Positions 50,354-58,602 of a stretch of 64,000 nt of DNA are shown here, piece after piece. Both the position numbers and the translations under genes were made by a program. This DNA is from SHZL01 sp963784425 (GTDB lineage Bacteria; Pseudomonadota; Gammaproteobacteria; Xanthomonadales; SZUA-36), in contig CAWARM010000011.1 in the NCBI GenBank assembly GCA_963784425.1, positions 248,001 to 312,000 of the forward strand, in the 5' to 3' direction. How positions within the stretch are numbered: position 1 is the first letter of the stretch; each line of letters begins with the position of its first letter. Below the pieces are notes generated by a model that worked only from the letters and a program-made list of their open reading frames with translations, did not search any database and was not told the DNA's origin.

Positions 50354-50672
50354 AAGGAGCCTCTGATCCATTATGCACGGGCGCGACGAGTCTTTGCGGG
50401 AGAAGGTGAGACCGGGAACCGGTCGAGAGGCTGGCCTGGGCCATGCTCCGGTCCGGCTCTGGCGAGTGCGGTTTGGTCAGTCCAAATAAACGAGCCGGAA
50501 CGGGGCGGAGCGCCCGCAAGGGCCCGTCCCGTCCGGGTTTCGCCGCAAAGGCCGCATCTCGCACGTTTCTCGCCTTGGCCGTAGCGGTGCTACTGTCACG
50601 TGGCTCGCTCCGCACGATCTGCGGCCTTTGCGGCAGAAACGCGCTCCGCGCATAATGGATCACAGGCTCCTT
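50354..50672. mobile_element. 319-bp MITE-like element
   Basis: Terminal inverted repeats of 23 bp (AAGGAGCCTCTGATCCATTATGC at 50354-50376, inverted at 50650-50672) match at 22 of 23 positions, and imperfect similarity continues inward (GGGCGCG against GGAGCGCG). A 6-base sequence TTGCTT lies on each side (50348-50353 and 50674-50679), a possible target duplication. Inside, a perfect 15-bp inverted repeat GCCGCAAAGGCCGCA (50542-50556, inverted at 50620-50634) can fold into a strong hairpin. It has no transposase. It fills most of the ~456-base gap between the phosphatase and the dioxygenase gene; the rest shows no other feature. Confidence 0.8.
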
Positions 50673-50705
50673 TTTGCTTCTGGCTGAACGCAGGATCATC
50701 AATCG

Positions 50706-51449
50706 ATGAACACAGTAGAAGTTACACGGCCCTTGTTCAAACCCTTGCGCACAGACAGCTGTTTTTGCGGTAGCGGGCTGCGTTTCAAGTCATGTTGTGG
50801 CTCTATGGCTGAACCGCGGAATCCGCCTCACGGCGTGCATATCATACCAAACTACCTTCCACCCGAGACCTGCAGACAATGGGTGAGCTATCTTGAATCG
50901 CAGCACGGCAGGCCGCTGGCAGTGCATAGTCTGGACGAAGCTGAGCCGTCACGCCTTTCCAAAGAGCGAATTTCCGGCCGCATCACCGATAAGGTTGAAC
51001 AGAGCGACCTGGAAAATGCGATCACCGGGACAGTTGCACAAGCTTTCCGGACACCGGTTGCCGAGGCGATTAGCCGGCAAATCCAGTGGTTTGAGAAGCC
51101 GCAGGTGTTGCGTTATGAACCCGGGGGGCTGTATGGGCCCCATGCCGACAGCGATCACTTCATTCCCGCAGAAAGTCACTGGCGAAAGGTTATTGACCGT
51201 GACGTAAGCCTGCTTTTATACCTCAACGAGGAATTCGAAGGCGGTGGGCTGAGTTTTCGCCAGTTCAACTACACCTACCGGCCGCGCAGTGGCGATCTCC
51301 TGTTCTTTCCATCAGGTGGCCACTATGCCCACGAAGCACTACCGGTCAAAAGTGGCATCCGCTATGTGATCGTCAGCTGGGCAGCGTTCCGGGATGAACC
51401 CCGGGTGCTGGAATTGCGGCCGTCAGAAAGCATTGACCTGGAACCGTGA
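50706..51449 (+). CDS. SEC-C / prolyl 4-hydroxylase-type 2-oxoglutarate dioxygenase (copy 1)
   Basis: A 247-residue fusion. The N-terminal 35 residues carry a zinc-binding SEC-C-like motif, CFCGSGLRFKSCCG, usually found at the C-terminus of SecA and as a stand-alone motif. The rest is a prolyl-4-hydroxylase-type dioxygenase, with H-x-D in PHADSDHF (near residue 146), distal histidine near HYAHEALPVKSG and the 2-oxoglutarate contact near IRYVIVSWAAF. A paralogue at 58603-59385 has the same architecture. It lies just after the MITE-like element. The substrate is unknown; SEC-C suggests binding a ribosome-linked or translocon-linked partner (inference). Confidence 0.88.
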   Translation: MNTVEVTRPLFKPLRTDSCFCGSGLRFKSCCGSMAEPRNPPHGVHIIPNYLPPETCRQWVSYLESQHGRPLAVHSLDEAEPSRLSKERISGRITDKVEQSDLENAITGTVAQAFRTPVAEAISRQIQWFEKPQVLRYEPGGLYGPHADSDHFIPAESHWRKVIDRDVSLLLYLNEEFEGGGLSFRQFNYTYRPRSGDLLFFPSGGHYAHEALPVKSGIRYVIVSWAAFRDEPRVLELRPSESIDLEP

Positions 51450-51477
51450 AGGCAGCCGACAAAGGAAGCCATTGGGC

Positions 51478-51918
51478 TTAACGAACAGTCCAGTTGCGCT
51501 GCATTTCAAGATACAGGAAAGAAGCCGTCCAGGTGATGAGCACCATGCCGGTCAAGGCCTCAACTCCAGTCAGGTGCCGCATATCACCAAAAGGTTGAAT
51601 ATCGCCGAACCCTAATGTCGTGTAGACGGTGAATGAGAAATACCCGCAAGCTGCCAGAGAGCCATCAAAACCTCCCTCCAGGTGGCCCCATGTTTTTGCA
51701 TCAAGCAGCACATAGTAAGCTAGTGCAAAAATCCACACTTCCACTATGTGGGCCACCAGCGCACCAAAAACACCGACCACGATACGCCGCCGATGCTTCA
51801 TGTGTATATGCGGCAGCAGCGTTGTGAGGAAGGACAGGACTTCGTAGTGGAAGGTCACAACAAACGCAATTACTACGCTGAAAACCCCAATGGTCGTCAG
51901 CATTTCCAGTTCGAACAT
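51478..51918 (-). CDS. Two-helix potassium-type ion channel protein
   Basis: A 146-residue membrane protein with two or more helices: residues ~8-30, a cytoplasmic basic stretch HMKHRRRIV, ~50-75, and a C-terminal helix around 115-137. Between them a pore helix leads to the filter-like TVYTTLGFGDIQPFGD (T-T-L-G-F-G-D), a version of the classic TVGYGD selectivity filter. This matches the Ion_trans_2 fold. No cytoplasmic regulatory domain follows. It is 23 bases after the oxidase subunit IV gene on the same strand and may be co-transcribed with the oxidase operon. Confidence 0.85.
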   Translation of the reverse strand: MFELEMLTTIGVFSVVIAFVVTFHYEVLSFLTTLLPHIHMKHRRRIVVGVFGALVAHIVEVWIFALAYYVLLDAKTWGHLEGGFDGSLAACGYFSFTVYTTLGFGDIQPFGDMRHLTGVEALTGMVLITWTASFLYLEMQRNWTVR

Positions 51919-51941
51919 CAGGCATTACCTTCAAGCCGAGA

Positions 51942-52289
51942 CTATTGGTGCGGAGCGATGATTTCCGCTGCAGGCCCGAAGGCAGCCAGCCGAGCCAGGA
52001 AGGTGTAATCACCTTCAATGGTCATCAGGCCAATAAAAACCGTGAGGCACAAAGGCGGCACCAGGATGGCATAGATCAGCGCGAGTCGTTCCCAGGCCAT
52101 ATGCATGAAGACGGCAACGATGAATCCGGCTTTGAGAAACATGAACAGCAGGATAAGCGACCAGCGCAGCATGCCTTCCAGCTGAAAATAGTCAACCCCG
52201 TAGGAAAACCCGCTGAGTATGAACAGCAAGCCCCATACCCAGAAATAAATACCGAGTGGATGTTGTTGGTGGCCTTCTGATTGAGCCAT
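51942..52289 (-). CDS. Cytochrome c oxidase subunit IV-like protein
   Basis: A 115-residue protein with three hydrophobic helices (residues ~13-30, 40-62 and 70-90), the layout of the bacterial oxidase subunit IV (CoxD-like). The central RWSLILLFMFLKAGFIVAVFMHMAWER is characteristic. Bacterial subunit IV assists assembly and is not catalytic. It follows the second subunit III gene (stop at 52340) with a gap of about 50 bases. Confidence 0.85.
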   Translation of the reverse strand: MAQSEGHQQHPLGIYFWVWGLLFILSGFSYGVDYFQLEGMLRWSLILLFMFLKAGFIVAVFMHMAWERLALIYAILVPPLCLTVFIGLMTIEGDYTFLARLAAFGPAAEIIAPHQ

Positions 52290-52339
52290 TTCAAATTACT
52301 CCGCTTGAATTATCGTTGTTCATAAGCATGCCAGCCGCG

Positions 52340-53035
52340 TCACCACAAATAGAAAAACGCAAAGATGAATACCCACACCAGGTCAACGAAATGCCAATAC
52401 AGGCCAGCAATCTCGACGGTTTCGTAATTTCCACCCTTTTTCCGGTCGTAAAAACCTGAGCCAACCCGGTAGGCAATGATGCTCAGGTAAATCACCCCCG
52501 CGGTCACATGCATGCCGTGAAAACCGGTAATCATGAAGAAGGACGCACCAAACTGTGCCGCTCCCATGGGGTTACCCCAGGGCCGGACGCCCTCTTCCAT
52601 GATCAGCTTGGTCCATTCGAACGCCTGCATGCTCACGAACGTTGCACCCAGCAAAGCCGTTGCCATCATCAGCATTACCGTGACTTTCTTGTTTTTGCGG
52701 TAGCCGAAATTCACTGCCAGTGCCATGGTGCCGCTGGAGGTGATGAGCACGAAGGTCATGATGGCAATCAGGATCAGCGGTATGGGCTCACCGCCGAATG
52801 ACAGGGCAAATACTTCGCTCGGGTTCGGCCAGGGAACCGTGGTGCTGATGCGCACGGTCATGTAACTGATCAGGAAGCAGGAAAAGATGAAGGTATCGCT
52901 GAGCAGGAAAATCCACATCATGGCCTTGCCCCAGGGCACCTGGAAGGCCTGTTTATCACTCGAAACATCCGCAACCACGCCCAGATTTCCGGCCGGAATT
53001 GCAGTCACTGATCCTGCTATTGCTTCGTGTGTCAT
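52340..53035 (-). CDS. Cytochrome c oxidase subunit III (copy 2)
   Basis: A 231-residue protein with about five helices; MQAFEWTKLI supplies the conserved glutamate and ETVEIAGLYWHFVDLVWVFIFAFFYLW is the typical last helix. Subunit III helps proton uptake and stabilises the core. A second, more divergent subunit-III-type gene lies directly upstream, so the complex may use two subunit III proteins or the cell may switch between them. It begins 27 bases after that gene. Confidence 0.88.
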   Translation of the reverse strand: MTHEAIAGSVTAIPAGNLGVVADVSSDKQAFQVPWGKAMMWIFLLSDTFIFSCFLISYMTVRISTTVPWPNPSEVFALSFGGEPIPLILIAIMTFVLITSSGTMALAVNFGYRKNKKVTVMLMMATALLGATFVSMQAFEWTKLIMEEGVRPWGNPMGAAQFGASFFMITGFHGMHVTAGVIYLSIIAYRVGSGFYDRKKGGNYETVEIAGLYWHFVDLVWVFIFAFFYLW

Positions 53036-53062
53036 GCCTGTTCCCTCATATGTTTTTCTTTT

Positions 53063-53677
53063 TCAGCTGCTCAGCAGCAGGTAAAACAACAACGCCCACA
53101 CCAGCAGCAGAAAATGCCAGTAGGTGGCACACAGGCCAATGCGACCTGGCAGGGCTGTGTCATCCGGTTCGGTATATGCCATTCCCAGTGCCTTGAACAG
53201 GAACCACAGGCCTCCGAGGAGGTGGGCAGCATGGACTGCCGTGAACATGTAGAAGTATGCGTTAGCCGGGTTTCCTGCGGCATACAGACCTGCGTCCAGC
53301 ATCAGCTTCCAGGCATAAACCTGCCCGCCGAGAAACAACACGCTGAATACACTGGCCGCCAGCAGCTCATTCCTGACCGGCCGGGGCAATCCGGCCGCGG
53401 CAGCATTGCTGGCCAATTGCAGGAATATGCTGGCCAACAGCAGGATGCCGGTGTTGAACCAGAGAATTCCGGGTTCTGCAATCGAAGTCCAGTCCGGGTA
53501 GGTCGAGCGCATCTGGTGCGAAATACTGAACAGCAGGAAGAGGCTGGTAACTACGCCGAGAAACACATATAAACCAGTCCGGCCAGGTGGCCTTCCGGCG
53601 ACATTGCCGCCGTGAATCCCTTCCATCTCCCCGGCATGCTCCCAGGGCTTCGCCAACAGTCTTTGCAGGACTTTCAA
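53063..53677 (-). CDS. Cytochrome c oxidase subunit III (copy 1, divergent)
   Basis: A 204-residue heme-copper oxidase subunit III-like protein with five helices. The C-terminal GLCATYWHFLLLVWALLFYLLL resembles the end of subunit III, but the glutamate motif seen in copy 2 is not in the same context. Its ATG overlaps the subunit I stop by four bases (ATGA), so it is translationally coupled with the catalytic subunit. The N-terminal ~35 residues are hydrophilic. Confidence 0.82.
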   Translation of the reverse strand: MKVLQRLLAKPWEHAGEMEGIHGGNVAGRPPGRTGLYVFLGVVTSLFLLFSISHQMRSTYPDWTSIAEPGILWFNTGILLLASIFLQLASNAAAAGLPRPVRNELLAASVFSVLFLGGQVYAWKLMLDAGLYAAGNPANAYFYMFTAVHAAHLLGGLWFLFKALGMAYTEPDDTALPGRIGLCATYWHFLLLVWALLFYLLLSS

Positions 53678-55455
53678 GCGTGCGTACCCTCACGGCCGTC
53701 GTAGGTGCTGCCAGAGTCCCTGGGAACATCTTCCGGCGCCATGGTTTGCGGGATGAAGTCCTGCGCTGCTCCCGGAACGCTGTAGTCGTAAGCCCAGCGA
53801 TAGACTACCGGCAAATCCTTGCCCCAATTGCCGTGCACCGGCGGAGTCTGCGGAGTCTGCCATTCAAGTGTCGTGGCGTTCCAGGGATTTCCACCGGCAG
53901 GCTTGCCGTGTGTGCGACTCCAGAACAGGTTGAACAGGAATATCAGCTGCGACAGGGCAACAAACAGGGCTGCTATAGAAATTCCTGCGTTCATGGCTTG
54001 CGCAGAGTCCGGGATGAAGGAGGTATCACCCATGGCGTAGTAGCGGCGTGGCAGGCCCAGTATTCCGAGGTAATGCATCGGCAGGTAAATGGCATAGGTA
54101 CCGAACAGGGTGCACCAGAAATGAATCCGGCCAAGCCGGTCATCCAGCATGCGACCGGTCATCTTGGGATACCAGTGGTAGATCGAACCAAAAATCACCA
54201 GGATCGGCGATACGCCCATCACCATGTGGAAATGCCCAACAATGAAATAAGTATCGGACAGCGGCATGTCGACGGCCACGTTACCCAGGAACAGGCCAGT
54301 GATGCCGCCATTGATAAAGGTGAAAATAAAGCCAATCACAAACAGCATGGGCACGGTAAGGTGGATGTTGCCGCGCCACAGGGTCAGCACCCAGTTGTAC
54401 ACCTTCAACGCTGTGGGAATGGCGATGATCAATGTCGTCGTGGCAAAAAAGAAACCAAAATACGGGTTCATGCCGCTGACGTACATGTGGTGGGCCCATA
54501 CCACGAAGGAGATCACGCCGATGGCAAGGATGGCCCATACCATCATGCGGTACCCGAAAATATTCTTGCGGGCATGCACAGCCACCAGGTCCGAGATCAC
54601 GCCAAAAGCGGGCAAGGCGACGATATACACTTCAGGATGGCCGAAAAACCAGAACAAGTGCTGGAATAATATCGGGCTTCCCCCGGCGTGCCGGGATTCT
54701 TCACCCATGGAAAGCATGGCCGGAGCAAAGAAACTGGTGCCGACCAGCGCATCCAGCAACAACATGATGCCGGAAACCAGCAGTGCGGGAAAAGCCAGCA
54801 AACCGAGCACTGTGGCAGTAAAAATCCCCCAGACCGCCAGCGGCATGCGCATCATGGTCATGCCGCGACACCTGGCCTGCAGCACCGTGGTCACATAGTT
54901 GAGACCACCCATGGTGAAGGCCACGATAAACAACACCAGTGATATAAGCATCATCACGATGCCGCCACCCACACCGGGAGTGCCCGGCATCACCGACTGG
55001 GGTGGATAGAGCGTCCACCCGGCGCCAGTCGGCCCACCGGAAATGAAGAAACTGGAGAGCAGCACCAACACCGAGAGCAGGTAAACCCAGTAACTCAACA
55101 TGTTCATGTAGGGAAACACCATGTCCCGCGCGCCACACATCAACGGAATCAGGTAATTGCCAAAGCCACCCAGCAACAAGGCAGTGAGCAGGTAAATCAC
55201 CATGATCATGCCATGCATGGTGATGGCCTGGTAATACTCGCCCGGCGTTATGAACGAAAAGGTGTCCGGGAACCCCAGCTGCAAGCGCATACCCAGGCTG
55301 AGTACCAGCGCCACAAGGCCTACCGAAATTGCCGTGAGGGAATACTGGATTGCAATGACTTTATGATCCTGGCTCCAGATGTACCTGGTGACGAAAGACT
55401 GGGGATCATGCAAGTGTTGCTCATGGTCCCGGTCCGCGATTGCAACATATGCCAT
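53674..55455 (-). CDS. ctaD: Cytochrome c oxidase subunit I
   Basis: A 593-residue catalytic subunit with 12 or so helices. The conserved heme and copper residues appear in order: an N-terminal histidine in GEYYQAITMHGMIMVI, the CuB-Tyr helix FGHPEVYIVALPAFG (with the proton-path glutamate), the two CuB histidines VVWAHHMYVSG and the heme a/a3 histidines SDTYFIVGHFHMVMG. This points to an A-family oxidase. It carries an extra C-terminal tail of about 60 residues. The subunit II gene lies upstream, 86 bases away. Confidence 0.96.
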   Translation of the reverse strand: MAYVAIADRDHEQHLHDPQSFVTRYIWSQDHKVIAIQYSLTAISVGLVALVLSLGMRLQLGFPDTFSFITPGEYYQAITMHGMIMVIYLLTALLLGGFGNYLIPLMCGARDMVFPYMNMLSYWVYLLSVLVLLSSFFISGGPTGAGWTLYPPQSVMPGTPGVGGGIVMMLISLVLFIVAFTMGGLNYVTTVLQARCRGMTMMRMPLAVWGIFTATVLGLLAFPALLVSGIMLLLDALVGTSFFAPAMLSMGEESRHAGGSPILFQHLFWFFGHPEVYIVALPAFGVISDLVAVHARKNIFGYRMMVWAILAIGVISFVVWAHHMYVSGMNPYFGFFFATTTLIIAIPTALKVYNWVLTLWRGNIHLTVPMLFVIGFIFTFINGGITGLFLGNVAVDMPLSDTYFIVGHFHMVMGVSPILVIFGSIYHWYPKMTGRMLDDRLGRIHFWCTLFGTYAIYLPMHYLGILGLPRRYYAMGDTSFIPDSAQAMNAGISIAALFVALSQLIFLFNLFWSRTHGKPAGGNPWNATTLEWQTPQTPPVHGNWGKDLPVVYRWAYDYSVPGAAQDFIPQTMAPEDVPRDSGSTYDGREGTHA

Positions 55456-55540
55456 CAGACTACGCTCCTGTTCTTAACGCCCGATGCGGGCCGCAATTCT
55501 TCACTGTGTATCTGCTATCAATCAAGACGCCAGCCGTCAA

Positions 55541-56893
55541 TCACAACTGGTTGATATATGCCACCGTGTCGTTGATGGACTGGTCATCGCGCAATACCCC
55601 GCTGACCAGCCTCATTTGTTTGCCATGAAGGTCAGATGGATGGGCCCCACGGATGCCCTGCTTGTAGTTTTGCAACTGCCGCACGAGGTACCAGTCATTT
55701 ACCCTGCTCAACCGCGGGGCACTCATCGACCAGATACCCTGCCCGGCAGCACCATGACAAGCCTGGCAGGTGACATAGAAGGCTTCGCCCCGCTTGGAAT
55801 CCCCTTGAACCGTTGCTGGCGGGAGGAAGTCCGGCAAGGACGCAACATAAGCAGCAACATTGGCAATCGCGGCATCATCCGCCAGGGTTGCAGCCATGGG
55901 CGCCATTTGCATGCCAAAAGCATCGTTCGGTTCAGCGCCCCTCAAGCCGTGTTTGAAATTCTTCAATTGGCGCTTCACATACCACTCGGCCTGGCCGGCA
56001 AGCTTGGGCGCGTTGAGCAGCACATTGCCTTCGCCCTGGGCCCCGTGGCACGCGCTGCAAACGGCAAACTGGGCTTGCCCCATTGCCACATTTGGCGCTG
56101 CCGTTTCCTGTACTTCAGCAAACGTCGGGTACGCGTCAAGCCACTGGTCAAACGCAGCTTCCTCTTCCACCACCACCGCACCGCGCATGGCGAAGTGACC
56201 TATGCCGCACAATTCCTCGCACAAGATGTCGTACCGCCCGGCTACTGTTGGCTTCGCCCAGGCGTACGGGGTCATACCCGGCACCAGGTCCATCTTCACG
56301 CGGAATTCGGGCACGGTGAAGTTATGCAACACGTCCTTGGAGCGCAGGACGAATTTGTACGGGATGCCCACGGGCAAGTGCAATTCACCACTCACGACCA
56401 GCACATCATCCTGGCCGGCCGGGTCATCAGCCTTTAGCCCCAAAGGGTTTGCAGGGTTCATTTCTTCTATGCCCACCTGTCCCAGTACGCCGTCTTCGCC
56501 CGGGAAACGGAAGCTCCAGTTCCATTGCTGACCCACAACCTCAACTTCCCTGGCGTCTTCCGGTACCGTGACGATGCTATGCCATGCCCACAGACCGGGG
56601 GCCAGCATGCCTATCACTCCAACGGTGGTAATGACCGTCAACCACCATTCCAGCTTGTGACTCTCCGGCTCGTAATGCGCCTTGAGCCCCGGGCGATGAC
56701 GATACTTGATGACGACCCAGATGAGGAAACTGTTGACGACGACGAAAACAACCCCGGTAATCCAGAAAGTGATTATCAGCGTGTCATCGAGTGACGACCA
56801 ATCCGCGGCGAGGGGTGTCAGCCACCAGGGACTTAGAAAGTGGAAAAGAAGGGTTCCAATGACCAGTACGAGAATTCCGACCGCAATTGCCAT
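55541..56893 (-). CDS. ctaC: Cytochrome c oxidase subunit II fused to two cytochrome c domains
   Basis: A 450-residue subunit. It has two N-terminal helices (residues ~7-27 and 47-66), a CuA domain with CEELCGIGHFAMRG near residue 210, and two C-terminal c-type heme domains with CSACHGAQGEG near 280 and CQACHGAAGQG near 375. One or two fused cytochrome c domains define caa3-type oxidases; two in tandem is less common and lets the enzyme accept electrons without a free cytochrome. The gene is first in the operon. No assembly gene (ctaB, ctaG) is in the cluster. Confidence 0.94.
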   Translation of the reverse strand: MAIAVGILVLVIGTLLFHFLSPWWLTPLAADWSSLDDTLIITFWITGVVFVVVNSFLIWVVIKYRHRPGLKAHYEPESHKLEWWLTVITTVGVIGMLAPGLWAWHSIVTVPEDAREVEVVGQQWNWSFRFPGEDGVLGQVGIEEMNPANPLGLKADDPAGQDDVLVVSGELHLPVGIPYKFVLRSKDVLHNFTVPEFRVKMDLVPGMTPYAWAKPTVAGRYDILCEELCGIGHFAMRGAVVVEEEAAFDQWLDAYPTFAEVQETAAPNVAMGQAQFAVCSACHGAQGEGNVLLNAPKLAGQAEWYVKRQLKNFKHGLRGAEPNDAFGMQMAPMAATLADDAAIANVAAYVASLPDFLPPATVQGDSKRGEAFYVTCQACHGAAGQGIWSMSAPRLSRVNDWYLVRQLQNYKQGIRGAHPSDLHGKQMRLVSGVLRDDQSINDTVAYINQL

Positions 56894-56947
56894 ATCTCTT
56901 TTCCTTTGATCTGCCAGGGTTACTCTGATTGATTCAGATCTGTCTTG

Positions 56948-57514
56948 CTATTCGAAGGCGTTTTCTTGCTGCCTGCGACGACGGCGCCGCTCCACCCCGC
57001 CAAAAGGATTGATGAAGTGCCGATCTGTGGCCACATGCAAGGCCTCAGGATGCCGCTCTTTCATCATGGTCTTGATTTTTTCACCTTGACCCTTGCGAGC
57101 ATAGATGAGAAGCAGGTATTTGCCTTCCTTGATTTCGCTGTGAAACCGTCGCAGTTTGCGGTTTTCGCTATCCATGCCGGTCAAGCCACCAACCCACGCC
57201 CCGAAGAAGGTTGAAACGATCATCACGAAGAAATAGGTAATGCCGGGCAGATTGGGCCCGAATGGTTCAAACAACATGAGCCCGCCGGTGGCGAGGGCAC
57301 CGGCGATGAACCCGAAATTTGCGCCGATGAATCCGTCGCGCAACAGGTCCGTGGTTTCCAGCCAGTTGCTGGAGTGGATTTTTTCCTTCTGCAACCCTTC
57401 TTCATCGCTGGAGACAACATGAATCAGCCAATCCTCGACTCCCACATCATGGAGATCGTCGGAAATCTGGTGAGTGCTCACCAGAGAGGGCGAAAGGTAA
57501 TACTTACACTTCAT
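56948..57514 (-). CDS. Membrane protein with two glycine-rich helices (DUF1269-like)
   Basis: A 188-residue protein. An N-terminal ~75-residue cytoplasmic domain is followed by two Gly-rich helices (residues ~77-95 and 107-130), then a hydrophilic C-terminus ending in Arg-rich RRRRRR. It resembles DUF1269-type proteins of unknown function. The start at 57514 is chosen as the first ATG of a sequence that begins MKCKYYLSPSLV; an upstream codon at 57544 is possible. It lies directly before the oxidase operon (54 bases to ctaC on the same strand) and might share its transcript. Confidence 0.75.
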   Translation of the reverse strand: MKCKYYLSPSLVSTHQISDDLHDVGVEDWLIHVVSSDEEGLQKEKIHSSNWLETTDLLRDGFIGANFGFIAGALATGGLMLFEPFGPNLPGITYFFVMIVSTFFGAWVGGLTGMDSENRKLRRFHSEIKEGKYLLLIYARKGQGEKIKTMMKERHPEALHVATDRHFINPFGGVERRRRRRQQENAFE

Positions 57515-57846
57515 GACTGCACCCCGGGGCTGATTGTAAGGCAATTCAAATGTGGTTCTGGCTGGGACTGTCCCTGGTTCCGATCCATCCGTGCGTAGCT
57601 ACCGCGTGTAAGCTTGTGGCTTTCGGGCCGGTCACCTCAGGGTGACCACCGGTGAAAACTGATTGCGCACGAGTTTCGCATATTTGTACAGGGTTTGAAA
57701 GTGCGGATTTTTCCGGGCGTGGGGAACCCGCCGCAACGGACAGCATAAAGGTGTAATTGTGCTCCCGGCTGGCTTCCACCGCGTTCGAACTTTGTACCTT
57801 TTCGGGTATCCTAGCTTTGGCAACTTTCATGAACGAGGGCCGTGAA
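57515..57846. other. 332-base divergent intergenic region
   Basis: The region separates two divergent genes (57514 on minus, 57847 on plus). It contains a short perfect hairpin GGTCACC-TCAG-GGTGACC (57630-57647). Around 57809 a TATCCT lies a plausible distance before the plus-strand gene, but I see no convincing -35. No coding sequence is visible on either strand. Confidence 0.5.
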
Positions 57847-58557
57847 ATGAAGAAACGTACCGTCTTTTCCGCAATTTTCCCTGTATTGGCTGCTGTGCTC
57901 TTGTCGGCACCGGTCCGGGCCGATGTCAACGCAGACGAAGAGGCAGCCATTGCCGCAGTTGATGGCCTCGCGCTGGTTGAGAAAGATAGCTGGGGCGAGA
58001 TATACGCCAATCCAAACGTCGACTGGAGCGTGTACACGCAGATTCAACTCGAGGACGCCACCGTTGCATTTCGCCGCAACTGGCAGCGGGACCAGAACTC
58101 GGGCGATCCGTTCAAGGTCAAGACGTCTGATGTCGAAAACATCAAACGCCAGTTGTCCGAACAGTTCCGCACGGTATTCACTGAAGAACTGACCCAGAAT
58201 GGCGGTTACGTCATGAGCGATGCGGCTGGAGAGAATGTATTGATGATCAGACCCGCCATCGTCGATCTGGACATTGCTGCCCCCGACACCATGCGGCCTT
58301 ACAACTCCAGGCAATACACCGACTCAGCCGGGGAGATGACGCTTAAGCTTGAGTTATACGACTCAGTGACCGGTGACCTGCTGGCAACAGCAAGCGACCG
58401 CAGGATATCGCCCTACCGTGGCTATCCACAGTGGACTACCAGCGTATCCAACCGGGCTGACTCAAGACGTATGTTGCAGCAGTGGGCACAGAGTTTGCGC
58501 AAGAAATTGGATGAAGCACGAACCTCTGCCCCACCTGCAGCCGCAAGCACAAATTAG
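57847..58557 (+). CDS. DUF3313-like exported protein
   Basis: A 236-residue protein with a signal peptide (MKKRTVFSAIFPVLAAVLLSAPVRAD). The mature part resembles DUF3313: the strands VDWSVYTQIQLEDATVAFRRNW, then VLMIRPAIVDLDIAAPD, GEMTLKLELYDSVTGDLLATASDRR and a final helix RMLQQWAQSLRKKLDEAR. Many relatives are lipoproteins, but no lipobox cysteine is present here, so it is probably free in the periplasm. No function is known. The dioxygenase paralogue follows 45 bases on. Confidence 0.82.
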   Translation: MKKRTVFSAIFPVLAAVLLSAPVRADVNADEEAAIAAVDGLALVEKDSWGEIYANPNVDWSVYTQIQLEDATVAFRRNWQRDQNSGDPFKVKTSDVENIKRQLSEQFRTVFTEELTQNGGYVMSDAAGENVLMIRPAIVDLDIAAPDTMRPYNSRQYTDSAGEMTLKLELYDSVTGDLLATASDRRISPYRGYPQWTTSVSNRADSRRMLQQWAQSLRKKLDEARTSAPPAAASTN

Positions 58558-58602
58558 CCGCTACGGGGCTGGACGCTGCGAGTTCAGAGTTGTAGTCGCT
58601 CA

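Noticed and set aside
50348..50702. Open frames inside the MITE-like element
   Set aside because: They arise from the GC-rich inverted structure and have no domain features.
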